64,000 bases of DNA, from positions 21,647-85,646 of the forward strand of contig JALRMH010000082.1 in assembly GCA_026119935.1 (NCBI GenBank), read 5' to 3'. A program made the translations under genes and the position numbers. Positions 11,190-22,854 of this stretch are shown piece after piece. A model generated the notes under the pieces. The model was not told the DNA's origin and searched no databases. It was given only the letters and a program-made list of their open reading frames with translations. This DNA comes from Endothia cerciana (Eukaryota > Ascomycota > Sordariomycetes > Diaporthales > Cryphonectriaceae). Within the stretch, counting starts at the first letter, position 1. Each line of letters opens with the position of its first letter.

Positions 11190-12290
11190 CTACCCAGGGT
11201 TCCTATGCAATAGAACCCGTGCGTAGCGGGGGATGTAAGCTTTTATTGTTTGACCTGTAGTTGCAGGATCAAACGCTAAAGCAGCTTTTCGAATAGTAAG
11301 ATATTCATTAATAGTTCCTGTAGGAATATGTAATACCTTTACACCTATACTTTTATCTTTAATATGCCCACTCTCCACTTACATTGCATTCAAGGAGTGG
11401 AGAGGGGGACGGAGTCAGATGTTTGGTCGTCCGTTCATTGACAGATAAAACCATTATAAGGTTTTCCTGATTTTATATAACGGTATAAAGTTGTTTTAGA
11501 AAACTTACCTAATGCTTTCTCTGAATTTAATAAAATAGTAGAGTTTAAATATGCAATACAATCGCTAATACTATCAAAAACTTGAATGAAATTTCCATCA
11601 TTTATTGATCTTATAATGACTTTTCTACCCACTCTATTTTCTTCGTCTTGTTTAATTATTAACCTATCTTCTTCTAAATTAGCTAGTAATTCCGATTCGG
11701 ATAGATTACTTACCTCAGCACCTTCAACCGGTTGATCGGTGAATATATACTTACCTAAATATATTGAACCAGTCATTATACTTTGGGTAAATATAGTGTG
11801 ATGGATTCTAAACTTAAATATGAAATCTTCTTGAGTATTAGAAGAAAACATTAATTTAGCTAAATCTTTAGTATACATAAATAAAACTTTAGATCCACCC
11901 TCCCCCCCCCCCCCCCAGCGTGGGGGGGGGGGGGGGGGGGGGACCGGGGGGGGGGGGGGGATTAAAAATATATAAAAAAAAATTTTTTTTTNNNNNNNNN
12001 ATAAAAACATAAAAATAAAAAAATAATATTAAAAAAAAAAAACAACTACCCCCCCCCCCCCCCCCCCCCCCCCCCGCGGGGGGGGGGGGGGGGGGGACCT
12101 ACCCGGAGGGAAGGTCTATTTAAAATATTATCTAAAAGATTTTGTGTTATACTAATGCCCGAAAAAGCTAAAACATCATTTACTTCCAAAGCAGTAATAG
12201 TATTAACACTTTTTAAATATTTCATAGCTAATTGATATGGACTAAGTGAATCCCCTAAATTTTCACTTTTTTTTGTTATAAATTAAAGGT
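11190..12290 (-). pseudogene. Endonuclease-like ORF remnants with NUMOD domains, broken by GC runs and an N gap
   Basis: Pieces in several frames read like the C-terminal part of an intron endonuclease. One is a segment with VFDSISDCIAYLNS and TLYRYIKSGKPYNGF ending near 11435. Another is a NUMOD1-like segment with GVKVLHIPTGTINEYL at 11190-11378. An upstream piece near 12120-12290 has SPYQLAMKYLKSVNT. I see no LAGLIDADG or GIY motif, so the class is unknown. Long C and G runs at 11890-12115 and nine N at 11992-12000 prevent a reliable frame. A hairpin copy with CCTATGCAATAG lies at about 11190-11235. Confidence 0.5.
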
Positions 12291-12504
12291 CAATTTTTAG
12301 TATTAACCTTTAAATTTACCGAAGTAAGAAAATTGTTTTTTCATATACTTGGGTATATGTGAGAAGGGTAAATCCCACATTCTCGTCTTAAACTGACGGC
12401 ATTCGATATTATATGTTTTTTGTTGTTTTTTATTTTCATGATTCTTTTTAATATTTTGGCTACAAACCATTGAATTAACTTAAAATAATAATAAATTTGG
12501 TGAA

Positions 12505-12895
12505 TTTGTAGTCATGCAAAGACCGCATTTAACGGCCAAGGTATTCCGCTACCTTAGGACCCTCAGTTATAAGGCCGCCATTAGCCGGGGTTTCCTTCTA
12601 CACCAAACCTACGACAGTTTAGTTATTTCCGTTAACCAGCCGGCACCGGGCAGGTATCACACTCAGTACTTAGATTTATCATCTTTTTGCAGAGTGCTGT
12701 GTTTTAATTAAACAGTCGTACAACATCCTTTTATGCTTCTTCCTTTTTACTTGTATTAATCAAGACTAATGAGCCTACCTTTTCCCGAAGTTTTGGTATC
12801 AATTTGCCGAGTTCCTTTCGTCCACAAAATTTATCCTACCTGCGAAACACTCGCAAACAGGACAAGGCTAATGTGGAAACTTTAATTTAACATTT
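12505..12895 (-). rRNA. rnl: rnl exon, E. coli about 1650-1960
   Basis: The minus strand contains GTGGACGAAAGGAACTCGGC, then GGTAGGCTCATTAGTC, and the domain IV signature AGGGTCCTAAGGTAGCGG with GGCCGTTAAATGCGGTC. This is unmistakable LSU rRNA. The 3' end is near GCATGA at about 12510. The 5' end near 12895 follows the intron holding the 12976-13887 ORF. Confidence 0.88.
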
Positions 12896-12975
12896 TTATA
12901 TTTATGCTAGCTATAATACGAGCTTGTGCCCCACCCACACTAAGTCTAAAGACTTTTCCAGATTTAAGGTTAAGT

Positions 12976-13887
12976 CTAATCTGTACGCTTTAAATTCATA
13001 CCTAATTTAATGGATCTGATTTTTTCTAACCCATCTTTAGTAAGATGCGCTTTATTTTGCATTAATTCAGCTACTTTTACAAAGTCTTGGTATTCCTTGA
13101 ACTTGGCTCCTTTTAAAGGATGAGCCAAGAAAAATGGTATTACTTTTTCAGTAATATCTCCAAGACCTGTCACCATAAAATCTAGTACCCCTCCTTTAGA
13201 GGATTGATTATATACTTTACCGCAACCAAAAATATTTGAAAATAATGCAAGTACATTACTATTTCTTTTGTCTTGTGTTATTATAAAAACTAACTTAACT
13301 CCTTCTCCTAAAACACTATCTTTTCTTTTATAAATATTAATAAATAAACAACCTTCCCCTTCTACAAATCCGCTTAACCAGTCAGGATCTATAGGTTCTA
13401 TACTTTCTACTATTGATCTTTTGACAGGTTTTATGTTAGGGAATTCTGCTAGTATGGAATCTGAAATAACTTCGAAGTTCATTGAAGCTTTTATATTAAT
13501 AATATTAGCTAATCCTTCTTTGGTTAAATGATTTTTGTTTATTATAAAATCAACCGCTTGTTTAAACAATTCGAAGTCTACTTTTTTATGTGTAATAAGC
13601 GGATACTTATCCAAATGTTCTATAATCACCAATAAATCTTTAATGGAGGTAACTTGATAATAATATACATTATCACCTCGATTAATAACTTTTCCAACAC
13701 CGAAGTAATCTTTTATTTGATCTAATAAAGCTTTATCTTTTTCATGTAAGGAAATTTGAAAAACTACTCTTACACTTTTACCTTCTTTATTTGATTTACT
13801 GTTAACAATAGAAATATGAAAGCACCCTTCTGCATCAATGAAACCGGTAATAAAATTTGAGTTTAATTGTTTTAATAAATTTGGCAT
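12976..13887 (-). CDS. LAGLIDADG homing endonuclease in rnl intron, intact
   Basis: This is a 303-residue double-motif endonuclease with an ATG start at 13887. Motif 1 is FITGFIDAEGCF near residue 12. Motif 2 is WLSGFVEGEGCLF near residue 160. HLDKYPLI and NHLTKEGL follow motif 1, and VIPFFLAHPL and AHLTKDGL follow motif 2. The acidic residues expected for catalysis (D and E in the motifs) are present. Its single Trp uses TGG and there are no internal TGA codons, unlike most neighbours. It lies between the core at 14044-14308 and the exon at 12895. Confidence 0.9.
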   Translation of the reverse strand: MPNLLKQLNSNFITGFIDAEGCFHISIVNSKSNKEGKSVRVVFQISLHEKDKALLDQIKDYFGVGKVINRGDNVYYYQVTSIKDLLVIIEHLDKYPLITHKKVDFELFKQAVDFIINKNHLTKEGLANIINIKASMNFEVISDSILAEFPNIKPVKRSIVESIEPIDPDWLSGFVEGEGCLFINIYKRKDSVLGEGVKLVFIITQDKRNSNVLALFSNIFGCGKVYNQSSKGGVLDFMVTGLGDITEKVIPFFLAHPLKGAKFKEYQDFVKVAELMQNKAHLTKDGLEKIRSIKLGMNLKRTD

Positions 13888-14043
13888 TTTTATGTTTTCC
13901 TAATAAATTCAATACTTAATTTTAGAATATTCGCCTCAAGTATTTGAGGGATAGAAATAAGAAAATATGAGCTTGCGCCCCAATTAAACCGCTACTACCT
14001 CAACAATCGATTATAAAAATGTTAAAAACCGAGTTTCCCCGTA

Positions 14044-14308
14044 GACTAGAGTACACCTTACCATTAATTTAGTAGCGAAGCTGTGCTTGCGCTATAATGG
14101 AAGAACCGTCTACTCGTTGCTCTTTTACAGTAATCTTTTCTGCCAAGCTTCGCACAGATATTACTGATTTAGATCCGCGATAACCCATATCTATTACTAG
14201 AATCTCCAATGATATTACTATACCCCCTGTTATTAATGAGGCCAGAAAAGAGGTTTCCCTCTTATCTTTAGTTATTGGAACTTTAGGATTTCCCCGGAGT
14301 TTGGCTCT
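14044..14308 (-). other. Group I intron core in rnl, domain III/IV boundary
   Basis: The core comprises P (ACTCCGGGGAAATCC), Q (GGGTTATCGCGGATC), R (AGCAACGAGTAGACGG) and S (GTAAGGTGTACTCTAG). The intron runs from about 14380 to about 12896 with its LAGLIDADG ORF after the core. The same arrangement is seen at 4.4-7.0, 15.3-16.75, 27.4-28.75 and 59.0-60.4 kb. Confidence 0.75.
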
Positions 14309-14379
14309 TATTCACAATTTAAGGAGCCTACCCTCAATTTATGATTGTTATCTCTTACGCCTTCGTATTCTCTACTAGC

Positions 14380-15250
14380 TTCCTTGTGTGGTAGTCTCCA
14401 GGTACGGTATCTATCTGCTCTACTTCCGATCCCCTCATCTATTTAGTTTATTAAGAATCGTACAATCTTCTCATCTATTTAGTTTGTTGAAGAAGCCGGT
14501 TACCTTTACTCATATTTTAGGTTACCGAACGAAAGTAAGAATTACTTTTTTCCAGCACACTTTACACTTAACAATGAGAGACAAAGTGTTGTTTTTAGTA
14601 ATTATCTCATCGTTTTAACCTTCAGGTTATAAACTTAGAGGCCGTTTGACTGGTAACCTTAAGCTTTAGGCGAGTTCTGAATATAGTTTCTTTTCCTCAT
14701 CTCGTGAATTTGTCGGAACTTACTCCCAATATTAGATCTTTTCGTTACTCATGTCACCATTATCAATTGAGTTTATTCTTATTTTGATTTAAAAAATACA
14801 AAATCTAATATAACCCAACGTTCTGCTACCCCTGCATTAACCCTATACCATTAAAATTTTTTATATCCTTCGATCCACCACTGCTGGCTTATTTTTAAAT
14901 AATACATACGTTCTGGCTCTGTAATTTTTTTATTATTTTAATTTAACCTTTAGCCCAGCACTAAGACGGAGAGCTTGCGCCCACCGGACGAGCTTGCTTA
15001 TAAAATTAGTCCTGACCCTTAAATCTCGAAGGGTGGCTGGCTACGCAACCGTAATAAAAAAAAATCTCGAAGGTAATGTTAAATATCCTCTATTAAATAA
15101 AGTATATAGTGTTATATGAGGACAAAGTTTCGGTATATTGTTTAGATCCGTTAAATTGTCGATGCCTTTAAAGATTTAACAAGCGCTCTGTTACGCATAA
15201 CCATCAGATTTATCTTTCAAATAATTAACAAATAGTACTTACAAATTCTT
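14380..15250 (-). rRNA. rnl: rnl exon, E. coli about 1080-1640
   Basis: The minus strand contains GGTTATGCGTAACAGAGCGC, AATTTAACGGATCTAAAC and ACCGAAACTTTG near 15150-15090 (the 1090-1190 region). Further on are GACATGAGTAACGAAAAG near 14750 and AACGGCCTCTAAGTTTATA near 14640. The exon includes the L11 and thiostrepton-binding region. A GC-rich stretch near 14970-15040 with CCTTCGAGATT repeats may be an insertion in a variable loop. Confidence 0.82.
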
Positions 15251-15356
15251 AGACTAGGGTCCTACTCCAATTGCTATCTAATAATTTGCACACACTTTAC
15301 TTCGAGGAGAGGTATGACCTTAATGTCTACAAGGCTATGCAAAAAAAAATATTAAC

Positions 15357-16504
15357 TTAGTTAATATCTCTAAGTGTGTTCATATTAGATTTCAACAGTC
15401 TAATCTTACCCAAACCTTCGACAGTTAAGTGCTCTTTATCACTAACAATTCTGGCTACTTTACAAAAGTCATTATAATTATCCAATTTAACACCAATTAT
15501 AAAGTACTTTTTAAAAAACGGAATTATCTTATCAGTTATATCTATAAATTTTGTTACTTGAAAATCTACGATATCACCACGTTCAGAAATAAAACCGCAA
15601 CCTAAATAACTAACTAATCTCTCCATTAAAAATTTATCTCGAGATTGTTGAGTTATTTGAAATCTTAATTGTACCTGATAACCTAATACATGGCTAACTG
15701 ATTTATACACTCTAACCATGAAACTTCCTTCACCACTCGCAAATCCTGCTATTCAGTTAGGATCAGGTATTTCTTTAATAACTTTACATCTATCTATATT
15801 AATGTCTTCAAGATTAGGGAACGCTTCTTTTAATTGATTAGGAAGACCTTTATTAATTAAAGATTTAATTGCCACTAATTTTTTTAAACCTTCAACTGTA
15901 AGATGCTGTTTATTTAAAATTAATTCATAAGCTTCCTTAAAAAGCAAATAATCAGCCCTTTTTTGAGTAATTAATGGATAATTATCAAAAAATTTTATAA
16001 TAACCGCTAAATCCTTAATAGAAGATACCTGTATTTCAACGAAATCAGGACGACTTTTAGTCTTATATATTTTTCCTACCCCTAACTTAGATTGAATTAA
16101 TTTTAAAATATTTTCATCTTTTAGATGTAACCCTATTTGGAAATAAAGTCTAACTGACAGAGGCATAGTATTACCTAATCCATTGTTACCACTATAAAGA
16201 GATGAAGATCATGGGTTGCCCTTAAAATTCTTATTCTTAAGAATAGAAATTCGAAAACAACCTTCAGCATCTACAAACCCAGCTACTCATCAACCAGATA
16301 ATTTGGAAGCGAAGCTCCCCTCTGACTCTGTAGTATAATTTAAACATGGCTGCTGTCTAGCAATAGTAAAGTTTAAACCTTTATTAGCTAATTTATTAAC
16401 TAATTTAAGGTTTCTTGTTAATAATAAAGGAGCACCTCCTTTATGTAAGGTATTTACTACCTGTTTATTAATTGCTAAGAAAGGATTCTGACTCGATAAT
16501 TTCT
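15357..16504 (-). CDS. LAGLIDADG homing endonuclease in rnl intron
   Basis: This is a two-domain endonuclease read with TGA as Trp. Motif 1 is WVAGFVDAEGCF near 16270, preceded by two TGA Trp codons. Motif 2 lies near 15740 and reads IAGFASGEGSF. DNYPLITQKRADYLLF and KQHLTVEGL mark domain 1, and KIIPFFKKYF and EHLTVEGL mark domain 2. The frame is open back to the S element of the core at 16516, and no ATG is obvious at its 5' end. The start is therefore uncertain, and the ORF may be read as an extension of the intron's structured part. Confidence 0.78.
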
Positions 16505-16515
16505 TTCAAAACCCA

Positions 16516-16750
16516 TTAGAGTACACCTTAAACATAAGAGAATTTACCATTTTCTTATATCAACTACCGTCTACTCGTTGCTCTTTTACAGTATAGTAGT
16601 TATCCACGACTACTGATTTAGATCCGCGATATTCCTTTATCCTTTCAGATATCTTATGGCTTGTTACTATACCTGAGTAATTATTTCAGCCACTAGTATA
16701 TTTTCATATACTGCTTAGTACCATAAGCTTTAGGAAGTCCCCGGAGTTTG
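16516..16750 (-). other. Group I intron core in rnl
   Basis: P (CAAACTCCGGGGACTTCC), Q (GGAATATCGCGGATC), R (AGCAACGAGTAGACGG) and S (TAAGGTGTACTCTAA) occur in order. The intron's LAGLIDADG ORF starts almost at the S element. Upstream, 16750-17080 holds a P2-like hairpin with AAATGGATAGTT and AACTGTTTAGGGAG that is also found at 18.9 and 21.9 kb. Confidence 0.7.
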
Positions 16751-17080
16751 ATAGTTCCTCCCACATAGATGATATCCAACATCATCCGGTAGGTCTTTAA
16801 ATTATGGCTGCTTCTAAGCCCATCTCCTTGTCGACTCAATAAAAAACCTTCTTGTTTTTCACTGAACAATAATTTTGGAACCTTAACTTTTGTTCTGGGC
16901 TGTTTCCCTTTTGACATACACAGAGGATCTTTGGCCTTACTTAAATTAAGGCAAAGATCTTTCTCCCTAAACAGTTAACAATATTATAAATATTGTAAAC
17001 TATCCATTTAGACAACAGGCTTTATTAATATGAATAAATATCCTGGTTTCGGCTTACCGAAACTAAAGTAATTTTTATTT

Positions 17081-17867
17081 TTATTTTGATATTAGGTAAA
17101 TACCTTTAAGAGGTTTACCTCTTTTAACTGCGTTATATACTGCTTGTCTTGAAACACCTAAGAAAGCTCCGGCTTCAGTCTGGTTGCTAAAAACCTTTAG
17201 TTCTTTAGTCTCAGTATTTAAAACTGTAACTGATACTCCCTCACGCTCAATAGTCTTAGCTCTAATATTAGCTAAAGCTTCAACTGTAAGAGGATTATTC
17301 TTTTTATAATTTCTAGTAGCAAGAGACAATTTATCTCTAGTTTCTTGATTAACATTCTTTCCTGTATGAATAGAAGACAATAATTCTTTATGTTCTTCTG
17401 ATATCTTTTTTAATTTAAACTTTGCAATATTTTCTTCACTGTGTTTATAACCTAATAAAGAATAAGCATTTTTCAATATATTATACTCAGGATTAAGTAA
17501 ATCAAGATAGTATTGTTCTCTTTCAATTAAAATATATTTAGAGCAATACTCTAGTATCTCTAAAGTAAAATTATTATGTTCATATTTTAATAGAGCAAGA
17601 TGTATTGGTCTAGGATTTCTTACTAACTCGCTTTGATTATAATAATCACCTATTCTCTTTGCTAAATTGGCCCCACTACCCACATATGTATTTTCATTTA
17701 GGTTATTTATTCAACGATAAATACCAGATTTATTTTTATTTTTCCTTCGACCCAGGTCCAAGGCCCATGGGTCTGGACCGAAGGGCAGCTAAAATGGTTG
17801 TTTTTAAAACTTCCGCATTATCGTATTTCTTTACTGGAGAAATATTGTTAATTATATTTAAATTCAT
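17081..17867 (-). pseudogene. GIY-YIG endonuclease in rnl, split by a GC insertion
   Basis: The ORF runs from ATG at 17867 with MNLNIINNISP, then SGIYRWINNLNENTYVGSG (GIY-YIG pair), RIGDYY, the LEILEYCSKYILIEREQYY catalytic segment and a C-terminal NUMOD1 (VLNTETKELKVFSNQ) ending LKGIYLISK at 17081. A GC-rich insertion of about 45 bp at 17745-17795 lies just before the GIY motif. It brings a TAA, so the full ORF is interrupted. The portion from the YIG motif onward is open. Confidence 0.78.
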
Positions 17868-18329
17868 GTTGTTTTTTGTGACTTTTTTTTGTAATGTTGT
17901 TTTAGTTTAATGCCGACAGCCTAGTGTTTGTCTCATTCCAAACGTGGGTCATGTAAGAATATTCTTCTTATAAGCTCACTTCTCAGATCCCTAGAGTCTC
18001 CACTAGGTCCGGCCAAGGTACTTCCTAACCCTCTGCATTAATGCAGAGGGAAGGCAAGCTGATTTAACATTACCTATTACAGTACCTTAACCTATTAACA
18101 TCTAAATGTGTGGGGTGTCAACCCAGCCACTCTAGATTACCCTTCGAAAGGTAGTCGCCTGTTGTATTAAGTCTTTTGTAATAGTCGGCTTATGTTTTAA
18201 GCAAAATAAAGGAACTTATTATAAATAACTTGCACCGCGATAAAAAGGCCTAAATTTAATATATCATGCGCCTGCGCCCCCCCCTCTGGGATATCAAAAT
18301 AAAAATTACTTTACTGCCATTGCAGTGTT

Positions 18330-18545
18330 TCCACTGAGGCTTGACTATATCTTAAGCTTGCGCCAACCAACATTTAGCCGATGAACTGCATACCAAATAT
18401 TTTATTTTTATACTTGGTACTTGGCTGCAGATTACCCATTTACAATTATAAATCAATCTTGATTTTACTATACCGCGAGTCATTACCTGCGCCCCAAGTT
18501 ATATTACTATACTTGGTTAGTTAAGATTGCTTTAGGGCTTTCCCG
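18330..18545 (-). other. Group I intron core, IC-like, copy 1 of 3
   Basis: The minus strand has P (AAATTGCGGGAAAGCC), Q (GGTAATCTGCAGCC), R (GCAGTTCATCGACTAAATG) and S (GCTTAAGATATAGTC). The same four elements recur at 21425-21690 and 24700-24965. Each of the first two is preceded by a pair of GIY-YIG ORFs. The region 17900-18330 after the core contains GGGTTGACACCCC and a CCCTCTGCATTAATGCAGAGGG palindrome but no gene I recognise. Confidence 0.75.
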
Positions 18546-18944
18546 CAATTTGAAGGTTTATAGCAGAAGGTTCACTTCTACAAAAGGCTGCATACCAACC
18601 TTATCATTCTATGTCTGATCATTCAAGATCCATATAAGCCATTCCGAGTCTACATACTCACCGATAAAGCTTTCTACGGCCCCCCGATATGTACCAGCGA
18701 ACAATGTATTTTCATATCCAAATGAATATGAAATATGTACATCTGGTCTGAGATTAAATTCTGTACCTGCTATAATGTTACTTAAATTGCCTACTATTAT
18801 AGGTTTCGCAGAAACAGATATGACCTCTTTAGCCCGACTACGTCGGCAAAGCTGAGGCCCTTCTCCCTAAATAGCTATAGATTGCAAATATTATAACTAT
18901 CCATTTAACAAATAATAAAGTATTTGTTTATTAACTATTAACTC

Positions 18945-19560
18945 CTAATTGTTATCTTGTTTACTTATTACAAGGTATGTACCCTGTATTAATTTACCTG
19001 TATCAAGATATTTTTTGACTGCGGGTCTACTAACACCAATATATTTGGCTGCCTCGGTTAAACTGGCAAATTCCTGAATTACTTCAGTATTAATATTTTT
19101 AACCATAACACCTACACCTCTAAGAGATATGGCAGCAGCAGATATTTTTGCACGTGTTTCTGCAGTTAGTACAATACCCTTTCGCGCATCAGATAATTTT
19201 TTTTATCCTCACCTGTAAGGATTCTACCTGTGGCTGCTAAAGACAAGTTTTTTTTTGTCTCAGCGCTAACCTTTCTTTCATTTTGAAAAAATTCAAGAGT
19301 TTCCTCACGATGTTTAAATCCTAAAGATGAACCAGCTTCCTCTAAAATATTGTACTCTGGGTTTAACTTTGAAAAATAGTATTGCTCTCTCTGTATAGGA
19401 TTTATACCTTCCTTACAATATTCTAGTATTTCAAATCTAAATTTATCAAAGCCATATTTTAAAAGGGCATTATGTATAGGTGTTTTTCTTTCACCCAGGT
19501 GTTTTAAACTATAATATTTATATAACCTAACAGATAAGTTTACTGTACTTCCCTAAAGGT
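18945..19560 (-). pseudogene. Second GIY-YIG ORF of rnl intron, N-terminus truncated
   Basis: The frame contains GSTVNLSVRLYKYYSL, FRFEILEYCKEG, IQREQYYFSKLNPEYNIL and GFKHREETL, then a NUMOD1-like end with FASLTEAAKYIGVSRPAVK and a stop at 18945. The GIY half-motif is missing. A frame break near 19200 coincides with an A-run. It follows ORF1 (19592-20777) in the same order seen at 22044-22833 after 22855-23943. Confidence 0.7.
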
Positions 19561-19591
19561 AAGTAGATTTTATCTTAATCATTGTAAATAT

Positions 19592-20777
19592 CTATAGCAA
19601 TTCTTTTTCTACCTGATAACGTTTTTTTACTACAAAGGAATTTTGCTTTTGAATTCGCCTACTTAAAGTAGGTTGTGTAACACCAACAAATTCTGCCGCT
19701 TTTTTGATAGACGTAAACACTAATTGTTCCTTTGTTATTAAATCTAAAACTTTCACAGCTGTACCTCTACTTTCACTCATTTTTGCTTTAGTTGCCTCCG
19801 ACAAAAAAAGATTTACCTATTCTACCTTCTCTAATTTTGGCTTTAGTTTCTTCGCTCAGAGTTTTACCAAAATTAGGATTATTAATACCTTTAAGAGCTA
19901 GATTTAAGAATTTTTTAGTGTCTTCGGTAAGTTTTCGTCCTTTAGCTGAAGCACTCATTTTTAACAAAGATTCCGCAAAATGTTTAGTACCTAATCTTGA
20001 ACCGGCTGTAGGGTTAAGATTATACTCTGGTTTCAGTAAGTCAATATAATACTGTTCTCTCTTTATTGCGTCTTCAGGAGAACAATATTCTAATATTTCA
20101 AGCTGGAAATTGGAGTATCCATCTCTTAAAATTACAGTTAAAATACGACTTTTTCCATTAGTTAAATCACGTAAAATATCGCTTAAATTAAAGTAACGAA
20201 GGAGTCTACGTCTTAAGTTTACAGCACTTCCAACATAAGTGTTACCATTTAATTTATTTACTCAACGATAAATTCCTGCTTTGTTTTGATTGTCCTTAAG
20301 TATATCAGCTTTATAAAGTTCAGCATCTGGATACGTAACCACAGGGTTTACACTTTGAGTAGAATTAATATCTTGTCCTGTTTTTGTACTGTCAGTATTT
20401 GTTTTGTAAAATTTAGAACAAGTAGAAAAATTTGCATATTTAGTTGATATTCTTGTGACTGTACTTCCTATATACGTTTTATCGTTAACTTTATTAACTC
20501 AACGATATATAGCAGCTCTACCTTGGTTATCTTTTAATATTTGAGCTTTCTCAACAAGAGAATTGTCATATACAACTATTGGTTGTATATTGCTACTATT
20601 ATTACGAACTGTACTATACTGATGTCTCAATATATTTATATTCAAAAATTTAAAAAAGAAAAATTTGTTTGTAGCTTCTTTAGAAAAATATAAATTAAAG
20701 TCACTAAGTAGGAGCCAAGTTAAAGGGTAACTCCAATAACCTTTTCTATTATACCGGTTGTCCATCAGTGCTATCAA
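19592..20777 (-). pseudogene. GIY-YIG endonuclease with duplicated N-terminal module
   Basis: Two tandem modules occur at the N-terminus. The first has QPIVVYDNSLVEKAQILKDN then AAIYRWVNK and YIGSTV. The second has NPVVTYPDAELYKADILKDN then AGIYRWVNKLNG and TYVGSAVNLRRRL. Only the second is followed by the LEILEYC and IKREQYY catalytic segment. The C-terminus is NUMOD1-like (VKVLDLITKEQLVF) and ends at 19592. A frame break near 19800 lies at an A-run. Several Trp are TGA. Confidence 0.78.
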
Positions 20778-21424
20778 AGAGTATTCTTTATTTATTCAGC
20801 GCTATTTCTAGTCTTCAAATAATGCCTTGATTTCGGCTACATACTGAAGGTATAAAGGAAGAACTAATCAATTCTTAATGCAAAGACGAATTTGATGCGT
20901 TACCATTGGCATACTTTTATCCAATGTGCAAGTGAACAAAGCTCATCTTTTAAATATTTTACCTTAAACGGTCTAGACACTATTATATATCTGAGGACGC
21001 CTGCGTAGCAGCCACCGAAGAATTAAATAAAGAATAAGTAAAAGAAAACCTCAACACCCCGTCGAAAATAATAGAAGTATTATCTTCATATCGCATTAAA
21101 GAGATTACTCTCAGTGACTCCTTACCATAAGTTAATCTTGTATTACTCATCAGAGCATTGACAATGGGACGCTAACCCAACTTGCCCCTACTTAGCTACG
21201 TGACAGCTCGCTGCCTGAACAATACAAGCCAGCCTATGGCGTAGTGAGTGTGTAAATTTCTGTTTGTATGCATGTGATCTAACCTAAAAAATCAAACCAA
21301 GAGCCCAAAGGGCTACTAATACTAAGAAGCCTATATCTTAACCTTTATTCCTCCCTCTACTCTTTAGGCGGATGATGAGTGTAATAATTAATAATACTTT
21401 ATTATTCTGCACCCTTTCGGATGA

Positions 21425-21690
21425 GGCTTGACTATATCTTAAGCTATTTTTTTTCGTGATCACGAAAAAAAAAGCCAACCTACATCTAGTCGATGAACTG
21501 CACACCTTAATTATACAAAGCTAAGGTGCTTGGCTGCGGATTATCTATTTCATTTCTTCATACAAATCGTTTTTACCATACAACGAGTCATTACCTGTTC
21601 CATCAATTACATTACTGCATTAACTTGGTAGATTTGTCTTTAAGAATTTCCCGCAATTTGAAGGTTTTTAGCGGAAGGTTCACTTCCACA
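21425..21690 (-). other. Group I intron core, IC-like, copy 2 of 3
   Basis: P (CAAATTGCGGGAAATTC), Q (ATAATCCGCAGCC), R (CAGTTCATCGACTAG) and S (GCTTAAGATATAGTC) occur in order. P8 contains a perfect palindrome of eight T, CGTGATCACG and eight A at 21447-21472. The intervening 20780-21420 contains rRNA-like and intron-like sequence that I could not delimit. Confidence 0.75.
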
Positions 21691-22043
21691 CTGGCTCTTA
21701 AAACAGTAGCTTACACTATTTTTTTTTACCAGCTATCCTAGTCAGAATTGTCTTTCACCAAACTTACCACAGTTCATCGGATATTTTTGCAACAATACAG
21801 AATACCTCTTTAACCTTACTAATTCATCACAAAATGACAAAGAATTAAAAGGTATAGCTAAGGTACTTCTCCCTAAACAGTTTAACTATTTTAGTTTAAA
21901 CTATCCATTTAACGGATAATATTTTTTATGTTTTATATGTGAAGCTACAGCTAACTAATAATTTGTTTTTAGGCGCTTGCCCCTAATCCTAATCCCACGG
22001 GAGCTTGCGCTCCACTGAGAAAGGTAAGACTTAACCAAAGGAG

Positions 22044-22833
22044 TTAAGTTATAGAGTATAGATGACAAATGAAACTTTTATTAACAATACTTTTATTTTT
22101 TATTGCTTTCACTACAGTGGTCTTATGGACACCTAGAGCTTTACTTGCTTCAGTCATAGAAAGATATTCTTTCTTCTCTAGTGTTTTTATATTTTCGACT
22201 ACAATTTTCACTCTACTAGAAGCACCAGGCTTCTTTTCTTCTTGACTAACATTAGCTAGACGAATTTCCTCGGCAATCGCCTCCTTTTCACTAGTGGTAC
22301 AGACAATGAAATTTTTCTGTATAACTCTTTTATTTTTCATTGCGTTACCTATATTGTTTCTATGAACACCTAATGCTTCTCCAGCTTCAGTCATAGAAAG
22401 ATATTCTTTCTTTTCTAAAGTTTTTATATTAACAACTACAACTTTCACTCTATTGGCCTCACCAGCCTTGGCTACTGACTGAAGCTTAACTTTACGAACT
22501 TCCTCCCCCCCCCCCTGGGGGGGGGGGAGGATGATCAGCCCCCCTGCGTAGCGAGGGGGGCAGAACTTCCTCAGAAATTTGAAAATTTTTCATTTTTGCT
22601 TTACTAAGATCTGTATGTTTGTAACCTAAAGTAGAGCCTGCTTTTTCAACAATATTATATACAGGTTTGAAAAAATCTATATAATATTGCTCACGTTCAA
22701 TAACATTTTCTTTCGTGCAGTATTCCAAAATTTCAAATGAAAAATTAGAATAACCGTATTTTAAAAGAGCTCTATCTATAATTCTTGAACTTTGACTCAA
22801 GGAACCTAGACTATAGTAAGTATACAATCTCAC
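22044..22833 (-). pseudogene. Second GIY-YIG ORF of rnl intron, truncated, with two NUMOD1 repeats
   Basis: The N-terminus lacks GIY. It keeps RLYTYYSLG, FSFEILEYCTKEN and VIEREQYYIDFF, then GSTLGYKHTD. Two tandem NUMOD1 repeats follow, both containing NIKTLEKKEYLSMTEA; the first ends in ALGVHRNNIG and the second in ALGVHKTTVV. A GC hairpin of about 70 bp at 22500-22568, bracketed by GAACTTCCTC on both sides, interrupts the ORF between the nuclease and the NUMOD repeats. The ORF ends at 22044. Confidence 0.75.
22500..22568. repeat. GC hairpin insertion with 10-bp flanking duplication
   Basis: On the plus strand GAACTTCCTC is followed by a C-run/G-run hairpin, GATGATCAG and a second hairpin around TGCGTAGCGAGG. 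A second GAACTTCCTC copy then follows. The interrupted ORF would read EEVRKVKL across the empty site, so a 10-bp duplication fits an insertion event. Confidence 0.65.
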
Positions 22834-22854
22834 TCTAGACTATATATTTAACTT

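Noticed and set aside
12514..12711. Plus-strand 65-codon frame near 12.6 kb
   Set aside because: It is the complement of the domain IV rRNA exon.
14388..14618. Plus-strand frame with hydrophobic residues near 14.4-14.6 kb
   Set aside because: It overlaps conserved LSU rRNA sequence on the minus strand and resembles no known protein.
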